Origin: Pseudomonadota bacterium
GTDB lineage: Bacteria > Pseudomonadota > Alphaproteobacteria > Rhizobiales > Beijerinckiaceae
DNA length: 7,022 bases
Assembly: GCA_021812505.1 (NCBI GenBank)
Contig: JAKANG010000069.1
Coordinates: 1 to 7,022, forward strand
Direction of reading: 5' to 3'
In this document: one piece after another, positions 1 through 6,177 of the stretch
Layout: each line of letters starts with the position of its first letter
Position numbering within the stretch: position 1 is the stretch's first letter
Program-made: the position numbers and the translations under genes
The notes under the pieces: model-generated
What the model was told of the DNA's origin: nothing
The model's database searches: none
Seen by the model: the letters and a program-made list of their open reading frames with translations, nothing else

Positions 1-379
1 TGAGATGGCCGCGCGGCAACTCCTGACCGGCCAGGTGCAAAGCGCCGGTCTCACCGCGAGTCAGTTTGTCTCCTCCGTGTGTCAACACCTGACGGTTCCT
101 TTCCAGTGCTCCGGCGTCATGGTCGATCTCGAAGACGTCAGCTCGTTCGCCTCGGCCAACGTGTCCGCGCCGACCCTGACCTACAACGCGCAAGGCCAGG
201 TGACGAACAACTGGCAGTTCCAGACCGGCGGGGCGGGAAGCATCCTGGTGTTGCGGGTGATGTACCAGTTCCCGATCTATCTCGGCGCGATGGCCCTCAA
301 CCTCGCCAATCTCCCCAATGGCGACCACCTCATGATGACGACCTCGGTGTTTCAGGTCGAGCCTTACCAGGGGAGCTGA
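1..379 (+). CDS. TadE-like pseudopilin of a Tad pilus locus, 5'-truncated by the window edge
   Basis: The reading frame is open to the left edge (first full codon at base 2) and stops at TGA 377-379, so about 125 C-terminal residues are visible. Seen: no membrane segment in this part, two cysteines nine residues apart (in SVCQHL and PFQCSG) that could form a disulfide, a hydrophobic stretch LVLRVMYQFPIYLG, and a tail that ends a few residues after FQVEPY. This layout is typical of the extracytoplasmic half of TadE-family minor pseudopilins. In that family a missing N-terminal part would carry the processing site and a single hydrophobic helix. TadE-type proteins are processed by the TadV-type prepilin peptidase and help assemble the Flp pilus in the envelope. 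Its neighbours fit: a second TadE/F-like gene begins 2 bases after the stop, then a TadG-like gene. The ATG at base 5 is probably an internal methionine, because starting there would remove the anchor that family members need. The family call rests on context plus weak sequence style; exact identity (TadE versus TadF) is open. Confidence 0.72.
   Translation, partial: EMAARQLLTGQVQSAGLTASQFVSSVCQHLTVPFQCSGVMVDLEDVSSFASANVSAPTLTYNAQGQVTNNWQFQTGGAGSILVLRVMYQFPIYLGAMALNLANLPNGDHLMMTTSVFQVEPYQGS
370..375 (+). promoter_or_regulatory. Shine-Dalgarno site that fixes the start of the second pseudopilin
   Basis: GGGGAG lies six bases upstream of ATG 382 and overlaps the last codons of the preceding gene. 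It decides the start of the downstream gene. The same frame is open much further upstream (an ATG exists at 79), but that extension would overlap the previous pseudopilin almost completely and has no pilin-like features. The protein from 382 has the expected short basic leader followed by the prepilin-type helix. Confidence 0.7.
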
Positions 380-381
380 AG

Positions 382-987
382 ATGCGTTGGTCACGTCCTG
401 TCTGGTGGATGAAGAACGGGGCGACGGCGTCGCGCTTCCTGCGCGACCGCCGCGCGGCGACCGCCGTCGAATTCGCCGTGATCGTGCCCCTCGCCCTGCT
501 GCTCCTGATTGGCGAATACACGCTCACCGACGCGATGAGCACGCAACGCAAGGTGACGATCACCGCGCATACGATCGCCGATCTCGTCGCCCGTCAGTCA
601 AGCGTCGACGCCACGCTCATGTCCGAGATCCTGAACGCTTCGGCGCAGATCGTATCGCCCTATAACATGGCCAATACAACGGTCGTGGTCGCCGAACTGA
701 CGACGGATGGAACCGGCAATACGACCGTGACCTGGAGTCAGGCGGTCAACGGCGCGGCTTTGACGCAAGGCAGCCCGTTCACTTTACCGGATTCCGTTAA
801 ACAAGCTGTATTGTCCGAACAGGGCACGCCTCCGGTTCCTGTTTCCCTGATTTATGCGAGCGCGAGTTTCAGATACACGCCGGTGCTGAAAAGCAATCTA
901 TTCGGACCGATGGTCTTCAATTCAACCTATTACGAGAATCCGCGCACTATAGGCTGCATTCCTTATGCCGCCCCCAGCTGTTCCTGA
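382..987 (+). CDS. TadE/TadF-like pseudopilin, Tad pilus assembly
   Basis: A 201-residue protein starting at ATG 382, two bases after the previous stop and behind a good ribosome site. Seen: a basic N-terminus (RFLRDRRA, residues 18-25), then ATAVEF and a hydrophobic helix over about residues 26-46, then a Thr/Asn/Ser-rich extracytoplasmic domain and a C-terminal cysteine pair (C192 and C200, in GCIPYAAPSC). Known for the family: TadE and TadF are minor pseudopilins cut by a prepilin peptidase just before the XXXXEF/EY motif, leaving Glu at mature position +5, and they act in Flp pilus assembly at the inner membrane and periplasm. Here E30 would be +5 if the cut follows A25. The usual glycine at -1 is replaced by alanine, which is odd. 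The gene is translationally linked to its upstream neighbour and followed 18 bases later by the TadG-like gene, so all three should be co-transcribed. The 3' third (about 780-960) is visibly more AT-rich than the rest. TadE versus TadF cannot be settled by eye. Confidence 0.85.
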   Translation: MRWSRPVWWMKNGATASRFLRDRRAATAVEFAVIVPLALLLLIGEYTLTDAMSTQRKVTITAHTIADLVARQSSVDATLMSEILNASAQIVSPYNMANTTVVVAELTTDGTGNTTVTWSQAVNGAALTQGSPFTLPDSVKQAVLSEQGTPPVPVSLIYASASFRYTPVLKSNLFGPMVFNSTYYENPRTIGCIPYAAPSCS

Positions 988-1005
988 AATTGAGGCTCGA
1001 CCAAC

Positions 1006-2505
1006 ATGCTGCTCGAAAAAAACCATCGGGAGTCATTCGGTCGCTTCTGGCGCGATCGTCGCGGTAATGTCGCGATCATTTTTGCCGTGGCCGCCATTCC
1101 GATGGTGCTCATCAATGGAATCGCCATCGATTACGCGCGTGACGCGATGATTCGCGGCCAGATGACCGCCGTGGCGGACGCCGCCGCGCTCGCCGCCACC
1201 ACCCCGGCGATGTTCGCCGAGGATACGGCCACGGCGCAGGCCGCGTCGATCGTGATGTTCAAGGCCCAGGCGGCGCTGGTCCAGGGCGCCATCGTCAACT
1301 ACGGCAGCCCGAACTGCTCCACGACCTCGCCCGGCCTGTGCGTGAACGTGACCGACACCAACGTGACGAACGGGAAAGTGCGTCAGGTCTCCGTCACCGC
1401 GACGATCTCGGTCAAGAATTTTTTTGGCGGCCTGGAAAACGCCCCGACAACGACATTCGCCGTCACCTCGACCGCCACGGTCCGCACGGCGCCCAACATC
1501 AATTTTTACCTGCTGCTGGACTCCTCGCCGTCGATGGAGCTTCCCGCGACCACGGCGGGAATCAACGCCATGGTGCAAAACGCCGGCTGCGCCCTTGCCT
1601 GCCATGAAACGAATTTCAAGGATCCCGAACTCAAACAATATCCGGGTTGGGGCGCGACCGACAGCTACACCTACGCGGAAAAGAACGGGATCACCTTGCG
1701 CATCGACAATGTGCGCGTGGCGGCGCAAGGCCTTGTCACAACGGCGAACAGTCTGATGGATCAATACAACGCGTCCGCGCCAGCCGGCCAGCAGATCACC
1801 TATCAGATGTCCGCGCATACTTTCAGCGATGGCGCGACCAAGCTGCTGGCGCTCAATGCTGTTTCGGATGGCAATGTCGCCGGCATGCAGAGCGCGATTT
1901 CGGCGATCATGCCGCCATTGATGAGCGACAACAGTTATCTGGCGAATGGCTCGTCCTATACCTATCCGACCGGGACCAGCACATACAAGACGGTCAGTCT
2001 CACGGCGAACACCTACAACAATGACACCGGCACCAATTTCAGCAATGCCCTCACAACCGTGAACAGCTTCATGCCAACTCCCGGAAATGGCACGAATAAT
2101 GCGGGCGATTCGCCGCAAGGCGTGTTGCTGATCGTCACCGACGGCGTTGACGACGTATCCCTCTACAAAAGCACCTCCTGCAACACATCGCAGCTCTGGG
2201 GCTTTTCGAATGGTTATGGCAGCTTCACCCGCTGCCAACAGCCGGTGAACACGGCGCTTTGTTCGACCATCAAGGCGCGCGGAATCCGCATCGCTGTGCT
2301 TTACACGACCTATTATCCGGTCACGAGCAATTCATGGTATAACAATACCGTAGCGCCATTCATCTCCCAGGTCCCGACCAACCTGCAGAATTGCGCGTCT
2401 TCGCCGCAGCTCTTCGCCCAGGTCAGCACGGACGGCGACATCACAGCGGCGCTGAATCAACTATTCATCAACGCCGTCAATTCCGCGCCGCACCTCATCC
2501 AGTAA
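1006..2505 (+). CDS. TadG-like pilus-assembly protein with VWA domain
   Basis: A 499-residue protein. The start at ATG 1006 has a TGAGG ribosome site at 991-995. Seen: residues 1-20 are basic (FWRDRRG), then a membrane helix at about 21-41 (NVAIIFAVAAIPMVL), a conserved-looking ADAAALAAT segment, and a long extracytoplasmic region holding a von Willebrand A fold. MIDAS metal-site residues are visible: D172, S174 and S176 in LLLDSSPSM, T343 in TGTNFSNAL, and the later VTDG motif (T378, D379). A CX3CH motif (C195, C199, H200) follows the first MIDAS loop. The C-terminal part contains further cysteines and the VLYTTYYP and NCASSPQLF motifs that I associate with TadG-type VWA proteins. Known: TadG is needed for Flp pilus function, is membrane anchored and is not processed like pilins. 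That agrees with the isoleucine found here at the position where pseudopilins carry Glu. It is the last gene of the Tad operon and ends before a strong terminator. Its precise role (adhesin-like or assembly) is not settled for the family. Confidence 0.9.
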   Translation: MLLEKNHRESFGRFWRDRRGNVAIIFAVAAIPMVLINGIAIDYARDAMIRGQMTAVADAAALAATTPAMFAEDTATAQAASIVMFKAQAALVQGAIVNYGSPNCSTTSPGLCVNVTDTNVTNGKVRQVSVTATISVKNFFGGLENAPTTTFAVTSTATVRTAPNINFYLLLDSSPSMELPATTAGINAMVQNAGCALACHETNFKDPELKQYPGWGATDSYTYAEKNGITLRIDNVRVAAQGLVTTANSLMDQYNASAPAGQQITYQMSAHTFSDGATKLLALNAVSDGNVAGMQSAISAIMPPLMSDNSYLANGSSYTYPTGTSTYKTVSLTANTYNNDTGTNFSNALTTVNSFMPTPGNGTNNAGDSPQGVLLIVTDGVDDVSLYKSTSCNTSQLWGFSNGYGSFTRCQQPVNTALCSTIKARGIRIAVLYTTYYPVTSNSWYNNTVAPFISQVPTNLQNCASSPQLFAQVSTDGDITAALNQLFINAVNSAPHLIQ

Positions 2506-2534
2506 GGAGAGGCCGCGCGGTCCGCAAACCAATT

Positions 2535-2569
2535 CGGGCGCCGTCCGGATGGGGCGGCGCCCGTTTTTT
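2535..2569 (+). terminator. Rho-independent terminator of the Tad operon
   Basis: A near-perfect hairpin: the left arm at 2535-2546 pairs with the right arm at 2552-2563. That is 12 pairs with one G-U, around a five-base loop, followed directly by six T (2564-2569). It lies 30 bases after the TadG-like stop codon. It separates the pilus genes from uup, so uup needs its own promoter downstream. Confidence 0.92.
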
Positions 2570-2659
2570 GCTTACCGACCCCGGCCGCTCGGCCCCGGGC
2601 GAACGCGCCCCGCCAGCCGAGCCCCTTGCCCTTGCCGCCATTTTGCGTTTCATGCCGTC
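2570..2659 (+). promoter_or_regulatory. Presumed uup promoter/leader region; no clear motif
   Basis: Ninety non-coding bases lie between the terminator and the uup start. Because the terminator should stop upstream transcription, the uup-arsC promoter is expected here. I see no convincing -35/-10 pair. The last 24 bases before ATG 2660 are pyrimidine-rich and contain no Shine-Dalgarno sequence. An out-of-frame ATG at 2652 opens a 15-codon frame that ends at 2699 and overlaps the uup start. Assigning a promoter here is an inference from position only. Confidence 0.4.
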
Positions 2660-4462
2660 ATGGCTCCTCCCCTTCTCGCCCTGCAGGGCGTCGGTCTGAC
2701 CCTTGGCGGCAAGCCGCTCATCGATTCCGCCGATCTCGTCGTCGAGCGCGGCGACCGGATTTGCCTGGTCGGCCGCAACGGCTCGGGCAAATCGACCCTG
2801 CTCAAGATCGCCGCCGGCGAGATCGAGGCCGATCATGGCGAGCGGTTTTTCCAGCCTGACGCGACCGTGCGCTACCTGCCGCAGGAGCCCGATCTTTCCG
2901 GCTATGAGGATGTCTTTTCCTACGTCGTCGCCGGGCTGGGGCCGGGCGACGGGCAATATCGCGCCCATTACCTGCTCGACGCTCTGGGCCTGACCGGCGA
3001 CGAAAAGCCGGAGACTCTCTCGGGCGGCGAGGCTCGCCGCGCCGCGATCGCCCGGGCGCTCGCGCCCGAGCCCGACATTCTGCTGCTCGACGAACCGACC
3101 AATCACCTCGACCTGCCGGCGATCGAATGGCTGGAAGGCGAACTGGCCGGCCTGCGCTCGGCGCTCGTTCTCATCAGCCACGACCGGCGTTTCCTGCAAA
3201 ACCTGTCGCGGGTCACGGTCTGGCTCGACCGGGGCGGGACGAAGAGGCTCAATGAAGGTTTCGGCGGTTTCGAGGCCTGGCGCGACGCGTTGCTGGAGCA
3301 GGAGGAGCGCGACGCCCAGAAACTCGACCGCCGAATCGCCGCCGAGGAACATTGGGTGCGCTATGGCGTCACCGCGCGGCGCAAGCGCAACGTCCGCCGT
3401 ATGGCTGGCCTCGCCGCCCTGCGCCGGGAAAAGCGCGAGGCGACGAAAGCCGCCGGCGAGGTCAGAATGAGCGTCGCCGAGGGCAAGGTTTCCGGCAGGC
3501 TGGTGGTCGAGGCGGAAAATATCTCGAAAAGTTTTGGCGACCGCCCGATTGTAAAAAATTTTTCGCTGCGCCTGCTGCGCGGCGACCGGCTGGCTCTGGT
3601 CGGACCGAACGGCGCCGGCAAGACGACGCTGATCAATCTGCTGACCGGCGCGCTCGAACCCGATTCCGGCACGATCAGGCTGGGGACCAATCTCCAGATG
3701 GCGACGCTCGACCAGCGTCGCGCCGCCCTCGACCCCCAAGCGACTCTGGCCGATTCCCTGACCGGCGGCGGCTCCGACTGGGTCGAGATCAACGGCGAGA
3801 AGAAGCATGTCATCGGCTATATGAAGGATTTCCTCTTCGCGCCGGAACAGGCGCGGACGCCGACGGCGAAACTTTCGGGCGGCGAGCGGGCGCGGCTGCT
3901 TCTGGCACGTGCATTGTCGCTGCCCTCGAATTTCCTCGTGCTCGACGAACCGACCAACGATCTCGATCTCGAAACCCTCGACCTATTGCAGGAAATGCTC
4001 GGCGATTATCCCGGCACCATCCTGCTGGTGAGCCACGACCGCGATTTTCTCGACCGCGTCGCCGGATCGGTCGTCGCCGCGGAAGGCGACGGCAGGTGGA
4101 TCGAATATGCCGGCGGCTACAGCGACATGGTCGCCCAGCGCGGCCATGGCCTCGCGGCGGCGGCAAAGCCCAGAACGCCTGAGAAAAAGGCGGAGCGCGT
4201 CGAGGGGCCGCGCGCGGAGACCAGGCGCCGGCTGACGTTCATGGAGAAGCACGCGCTGGAGACCCTGCCGGAGAAAATGGAGAAGCTGCGCGCCACGGCC
4301 GCCAAGCTCCATGACATTCTGGCCGATCACGAGCTTTACGCCCGCGATCCCAAGCGGTTCAATGACGCGACGGCGCTGCTCGCCAAAACCGAGGCCGAAC
4401 TCGCGGCGGCCGAGGATCAATGGCTGGAGCTGGAGATTCTGCGGGAAGAACTCGGTGGATAG
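2660..4462 (+). CDS. uup: ABC-F family ATPase Uup
   Basis: A 600-residue soluble protein with two ABC ATPase domains and no membrane segments, which marks it as ABC-F rather than a transporter. Domain 1: Walker A GRNGSGKST (38-46), signature LSGGEARR (from 120), Walker B DILLLDEPTNHLD (from 139; D144, E145). The interdomain arm and linker is rich in Arg/Lys (about 205-275, including RYGVTARRKRN from 234). Domain 2: Walker A GPNGAGKTT (315-323), signature LSGGERARL (from 405), Walker B FLVLDEPTNDLD (from 425; D429, E430). A charged helical C-terminal extension (about 518-600) matches the coiled-coil tail that distinguishes Uup from other ABC-F members. Known: Uup-type proteins bind ribosomes, help resolve stalled translation, and in E. 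coli affect precise transposon excision. I chose ATG 2660 because LLALQGVGLTLGG is the usual N-terminal strand; upstream codons of the frame run into the terminator hairpin. The start has no visible ribosome site. arsC follows 7 bases after the stop. All catalytic motifs are intact. Confidence 0.93.
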   Translation: MAPPLLALQGVGLTLGGKPLIDSADLVVERGDRICLVGRNGSGKSTLLKIAAGEIEADHGERFFQPDATVRYLPQEPDLSGYEDVFSYVVAGLGPGDGQYRAHYLLDALGLTGDEKPETLSGGEARRAAIARALAPEPDILLLDEPTNHLDLPAIEWLEGELAGLRSALVLISHDRRFLQNLSRVTVWLDRGGTKRLNEGFGGFEAWRDALLEQEERDAQKLDRRIAAEEHWVRYGVTARRKRNVRRMAGLAALRREKREATKAAGEVRMSVAEGKVSGRLVVEAENISKSFGDRPIVKNFSLRLLRGDRLALVGPNGAGKTTLINLLTGALEPDSGTIRLGTNLQMATLDQRRAALDPQATLADSLTGGGSDWVEINGEKKHVIGYMKDFLFAPEQARTPTAKLSGGERARLLLARALSLPSNFLVLDEPTNDLDLETLDLLQEMLGDYPGTILLVSHDRDFLDRVAGSVVAAEGDGRWIEYAGGYSDMVAQRGHGLAAAAKPRTPEKKAERVEGPRAETRRRLTFMEKHALETLPEKMEKLRATAAKLHDILADHELYARDPKRFNDATALLAKTEAELAAAEDQWLELEILREELGG

Positions 4463-4469
4463 GACAACC

Positions 4470-4829
4470 ATGAGCGGTTTCGAGGTCACGATCTATCACA
4501 ATCCGGGCTGCGGCACGTCGCGGAGCGTGCTCGCCATGATTCGCGAGGCCGGGATCGAGCCCAAAATCGTCGAATATCTCAAGGCGCCGCCGAGCCGCGC
4601 CGAGCTTGAAAAAATTCTGGCGCGCGCCGGGCTGAAACTGCGCGATATTCTGCGGAAAAAGGCGCCGCCTTACGCCGAAATGGGCCTCGACGATCCGGCT
4701 TTGTCAGACGACGCGATTTTCGTGGCGATCGCCGAGCATCCGGTGCTGATCGAGCGGCCGATCGTCGTCAGCCCCAAGGGCGCGCGCCTTTGCCGCCCCA
4801 AGGAAAAGGTTTTCGAAGTCCTGCCTTGA
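4470..4829 (+). CDS. arsC: Glutaredoxin-dependent arsenate reductase ArsC
   Basis: A 119-residue thioredoxin-fold protein that reduces arsenate to arsenite with glutathione and glutaredoxin in the cytoplasm. Seen: HNPGCGTSR near the N-terminus puts the catalytic cysteine at C14. R62 (in DILRKK), R96 (in IERPIVV) and R109 (in ARLCRP) align by motif with E. coli ArsC C12, R60, R94 and R107, the residues that bind arsenate. This favours a true ArsC over the related Spx/YffB branch. The protein ends shortly after the FEVLP motif, so it lacks the roughly 20-residue tail of the E. coli enzyme; many short ArsC homologues do the same. The start at ATG 4470 lies 7 bases after the uup stop, with a weak AGGAC ribosome site, so it probably shares the uup transcript. 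No arsR, arsB or acr3 is visible nearby. Without an efflux partner here, the arsenite produced must be handled by genes elsewhere, or the enzyme serves another thiol-redox role. Confidence 0.92.
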   Translation: MSGFEVTIYHNPGCGTSRSVLAMIREAGIEPKIVEYLKAPPSRAELEKILARAGLKLRDILRKKAPPYAEMGLDDPALSDDAIFVAIAEHPVLIERPIVVSPKGARLCRPKEKVFEVLP

Positions 4830-4833
4830 AAGT

Positions 4834-6024
4834 CTATCTCGGCGCGCTGGGCCTGGCGGTCTTGTAGTCGGCGCGCGTGACGAAGGCGAAGGCGGTGAGG
4901 CCAAGCGCCAGCACGGTGATCCACCACGCCTGGGTCGTGACGAGGCCGAAAAGGCCCATGGCCAAGGCATAGGTCAGGGCGCCGATCCAGAAGGGCGCGA
5001 GACGCCGCGACTGGTCGGCCGCCGCCTTGTAGGCCAGCCGAATCAGGACGGCGGTCGCCGCCGCGCCGACGAGGCCGAGATCGGTCCAGGCCTCGAACAG
5101 AGTCGAATGCGGCGCCTGCAGCGGGATATAGCCGCGCCAGAGCCCGGAATTGACGAAATTATAGCCGTGGCCGGTGATCACGCGCGCCCCGTCGCTGGCG
5201 ATCATCCAGCGCCAGAATTTGAGGCTGACCGCCCAGGCCGGGGCGTCGGGGCCGGTCCTCAAGTTGAGCAGTATCGGCGCGAGCGGCGCGAGCAGGAAAC
5301 TGGCGGCGCCCAGCCTGCCGAGCCACAGGCCGACGAACTGCGGGTCGCGCCAGGCGAAGGCGAGGGCCGCCGCGGCAAGCGCGGCCGCGCCGAGGGCGCC
5401 GGGCGTCGGAACCGAGACCGCCGCCGCGACGACGACGATGACCAGCGCCGCCGAGAGGGTCGCGCGTCCGCGCAAATGTGTCGCCGCCAGCGCCGGCCAT
5501 AGCAGCAGGAAAGCCGCCTCCATTCCGATGCTCAGATTTTCCCCGGCCGCGGTCTCGCCGCCGCCGGGAAGGCCGGGCGCGGAGAAAATCAGCGCCGCCA
5601 CGGCGGTCAGGGCGACGCCGAGCGGCAGGAAATAAAGATTGGCGGCGCGGGTGCGCGCGGGCAGGGAGGCGATGGCCGGCAGGACGCAGGCGAGGGTAAG
5701 CAGCGACTTGATCAGGCGTGTCGAGGCCTCCACGGGGAAGGGCGTCCACAAGAGGGACAGCAGCATCCAGAAGGCGAGGAAGGACGCGGCGAGGCCGAGC
5801 GGAGAGAGCAGAAAGGCGAAAATATCGCGCATGTTCAGCCGTGGCGCGAGCGTGACGCCAGCGGTCAGGATGAGCGCGCCCGCGATCGGCGGCAGGATGA
5901 AGATCGCGCGCTGGGAGAAAAGCTGCAGAAGAGGCGTCGCGACAAAGGCCGCCGCCACGGCGATCCGGAGCAGGAGATTGGCGGCGTCCTCCGACGTCTT
6001 GTCTGCTTTGTCGCTGTCGATCAT
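4834..6024 (-). CDS. O-antigen ligase/polymerase-like (Wzy_C type) polytopic membrane protein
   Basis: A 396-residue protein with about eleven or twelve hydrophobic segments (roughly 15-35, 40-58, 66-93, 105-121, 129-149, 168-185, 188-206, 208-226, 234-254, 313-331, 345-363, 366-384). One large polar loop lies between about 255 and 312. That loop carries GHGYNFVNSG and then APHSTLFEAW and DLGLVG, resembling the H-x-x-x-L/E-x-G-x-x-G end of the O-antigen ligase/polymerase family. SLLWTPFPVEAS near residue 90 also fits the family. Known: such proteins (WaaL, Wzy and relatives) move or join undecaprenyl-linked glycans at the periplasmic face. The substrate cannot be told from sequence, and similarity within this family is always low. 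No glycosyltransferase, flippase or LPS gene is near, so it is an orphan here. ATG at 6022-6024 has no clear ribosome site; a nine-T run (minus strand) lies about 20 bases upstream. Its 3' end meets arsC tail to tail with 4 bases between the stops. Confidence 0.78.
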   Translation of the reverse strand: MIDSDKADKTSEDAANLLLRIAVAAAFVATPLLQLFSQRAIFILPPIAGALILTAGVTLAPRLNMRDIFAFLLSPLGLAASFLAFWMLLSLLWTPFPVEASTRLIKSLLTLACVLPAIASLPARTRAANLYFLPLGVALTAVAALIFSAPGLPGGGETAAGENLSIGMEAAFLLLWPALAATHLRGRATLSAALVIVVVAAAVSVPTPGALGAAALAAAALAFAWRDPQFVGLWLGRLGAASFLLAPLAPILLNLRTGPDAPAWAVSLKFWRWMIASDGARVITGHGYNFVNSGLWRGYIPLQAPHSTLFEAWTDLGLVGAAATAVLIRLAYKAAADQSRRLAPFWIGALTYALAMGLFGLVTTQAWWITVLALGLTAFAFVTRADYKTARPSAPR

Positions 6025-6177
6025 CGGGCAAGGAACGCAGGGTAAAAAAAAATTCTGGCGGCGAGGCCGAGTCTCATATTAGACGCAAAGCCGGCGCGGG
6101 ACTGTGGCCAATCGGCGACAGTGAGCGCAATTGTCGGATTTGCCTGAAGCGGCCAAGGGGCGGCGAGCGAGGCGCGC
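6025..6177. promoter_or_regulatory. Divergent intergenic region with a nine-A tract
   Basis: These 153 bases separate the minus-strand membrane-protein gene from arfB and must hold at least one promoter for each direction. Seen: a run of nine A at 6044-6052, an AT-rich patch CATATTAG at 6075-6082 (TAATAT on the minus strand, a possible -10 for the membrane-protein gene but without a good -35), and a CGACA/TGTCG inverted repeat with an 11-base spacer at about 6115-6135. GCGAGG (6167-6172) is the likely ribosome site of arfB. No promoter can be assigned with confidence. Confidence 0.4.

Noticed and set aside
79..381. N-terminal extension of the second pseudopilin from ATG 79
   Set aside because: The extension overlaps the first pseudopilin and is Arg/Pro-rich shadow sequence. 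ATG 382 has a good ribosome site and gives a normal prepilin-like leader.
1033..2238. Long open frame on the minus strand (about 400 codons)
   Set aside because: It is antisense to the TadG-like gene, rich in His/Arg/Gly in the way GC-rich shadow frames are, and has no domain that I recognise. The + strand gene has clear MIDAS motifs.
2549..2659. N-terminal extension of Uup from ATG 2549
   Set aside because: That start lies in the loop of the intrinsic terminator, and the extra 37 residues are low-complexity Arg/Pro sequence absent from the family.
3553..3563. A6T5 tract in uup as a programmed frameshift site
   Set aside because: The frame continues intact through the second ATPase domain, and there is no alternative product or downstream structure to suggest recoding.
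2495..3808. Long open frame on the minus strand (about 437 codons)
   Set aside because: It is antisense to uup and covers its terminator. The + strand has intact Walker and signature motifs, so this is a GC-driven shadow.
6110..6140. Operator-like TGAGCGCAATTG and the CGACA/TGTCG inverted repeat before arfB
   Set aside because: The likeness to a lac-type operator covers too few bases, and the five-base arms with an 11-base spacer are expected by chance. No regulator gene is nearby.
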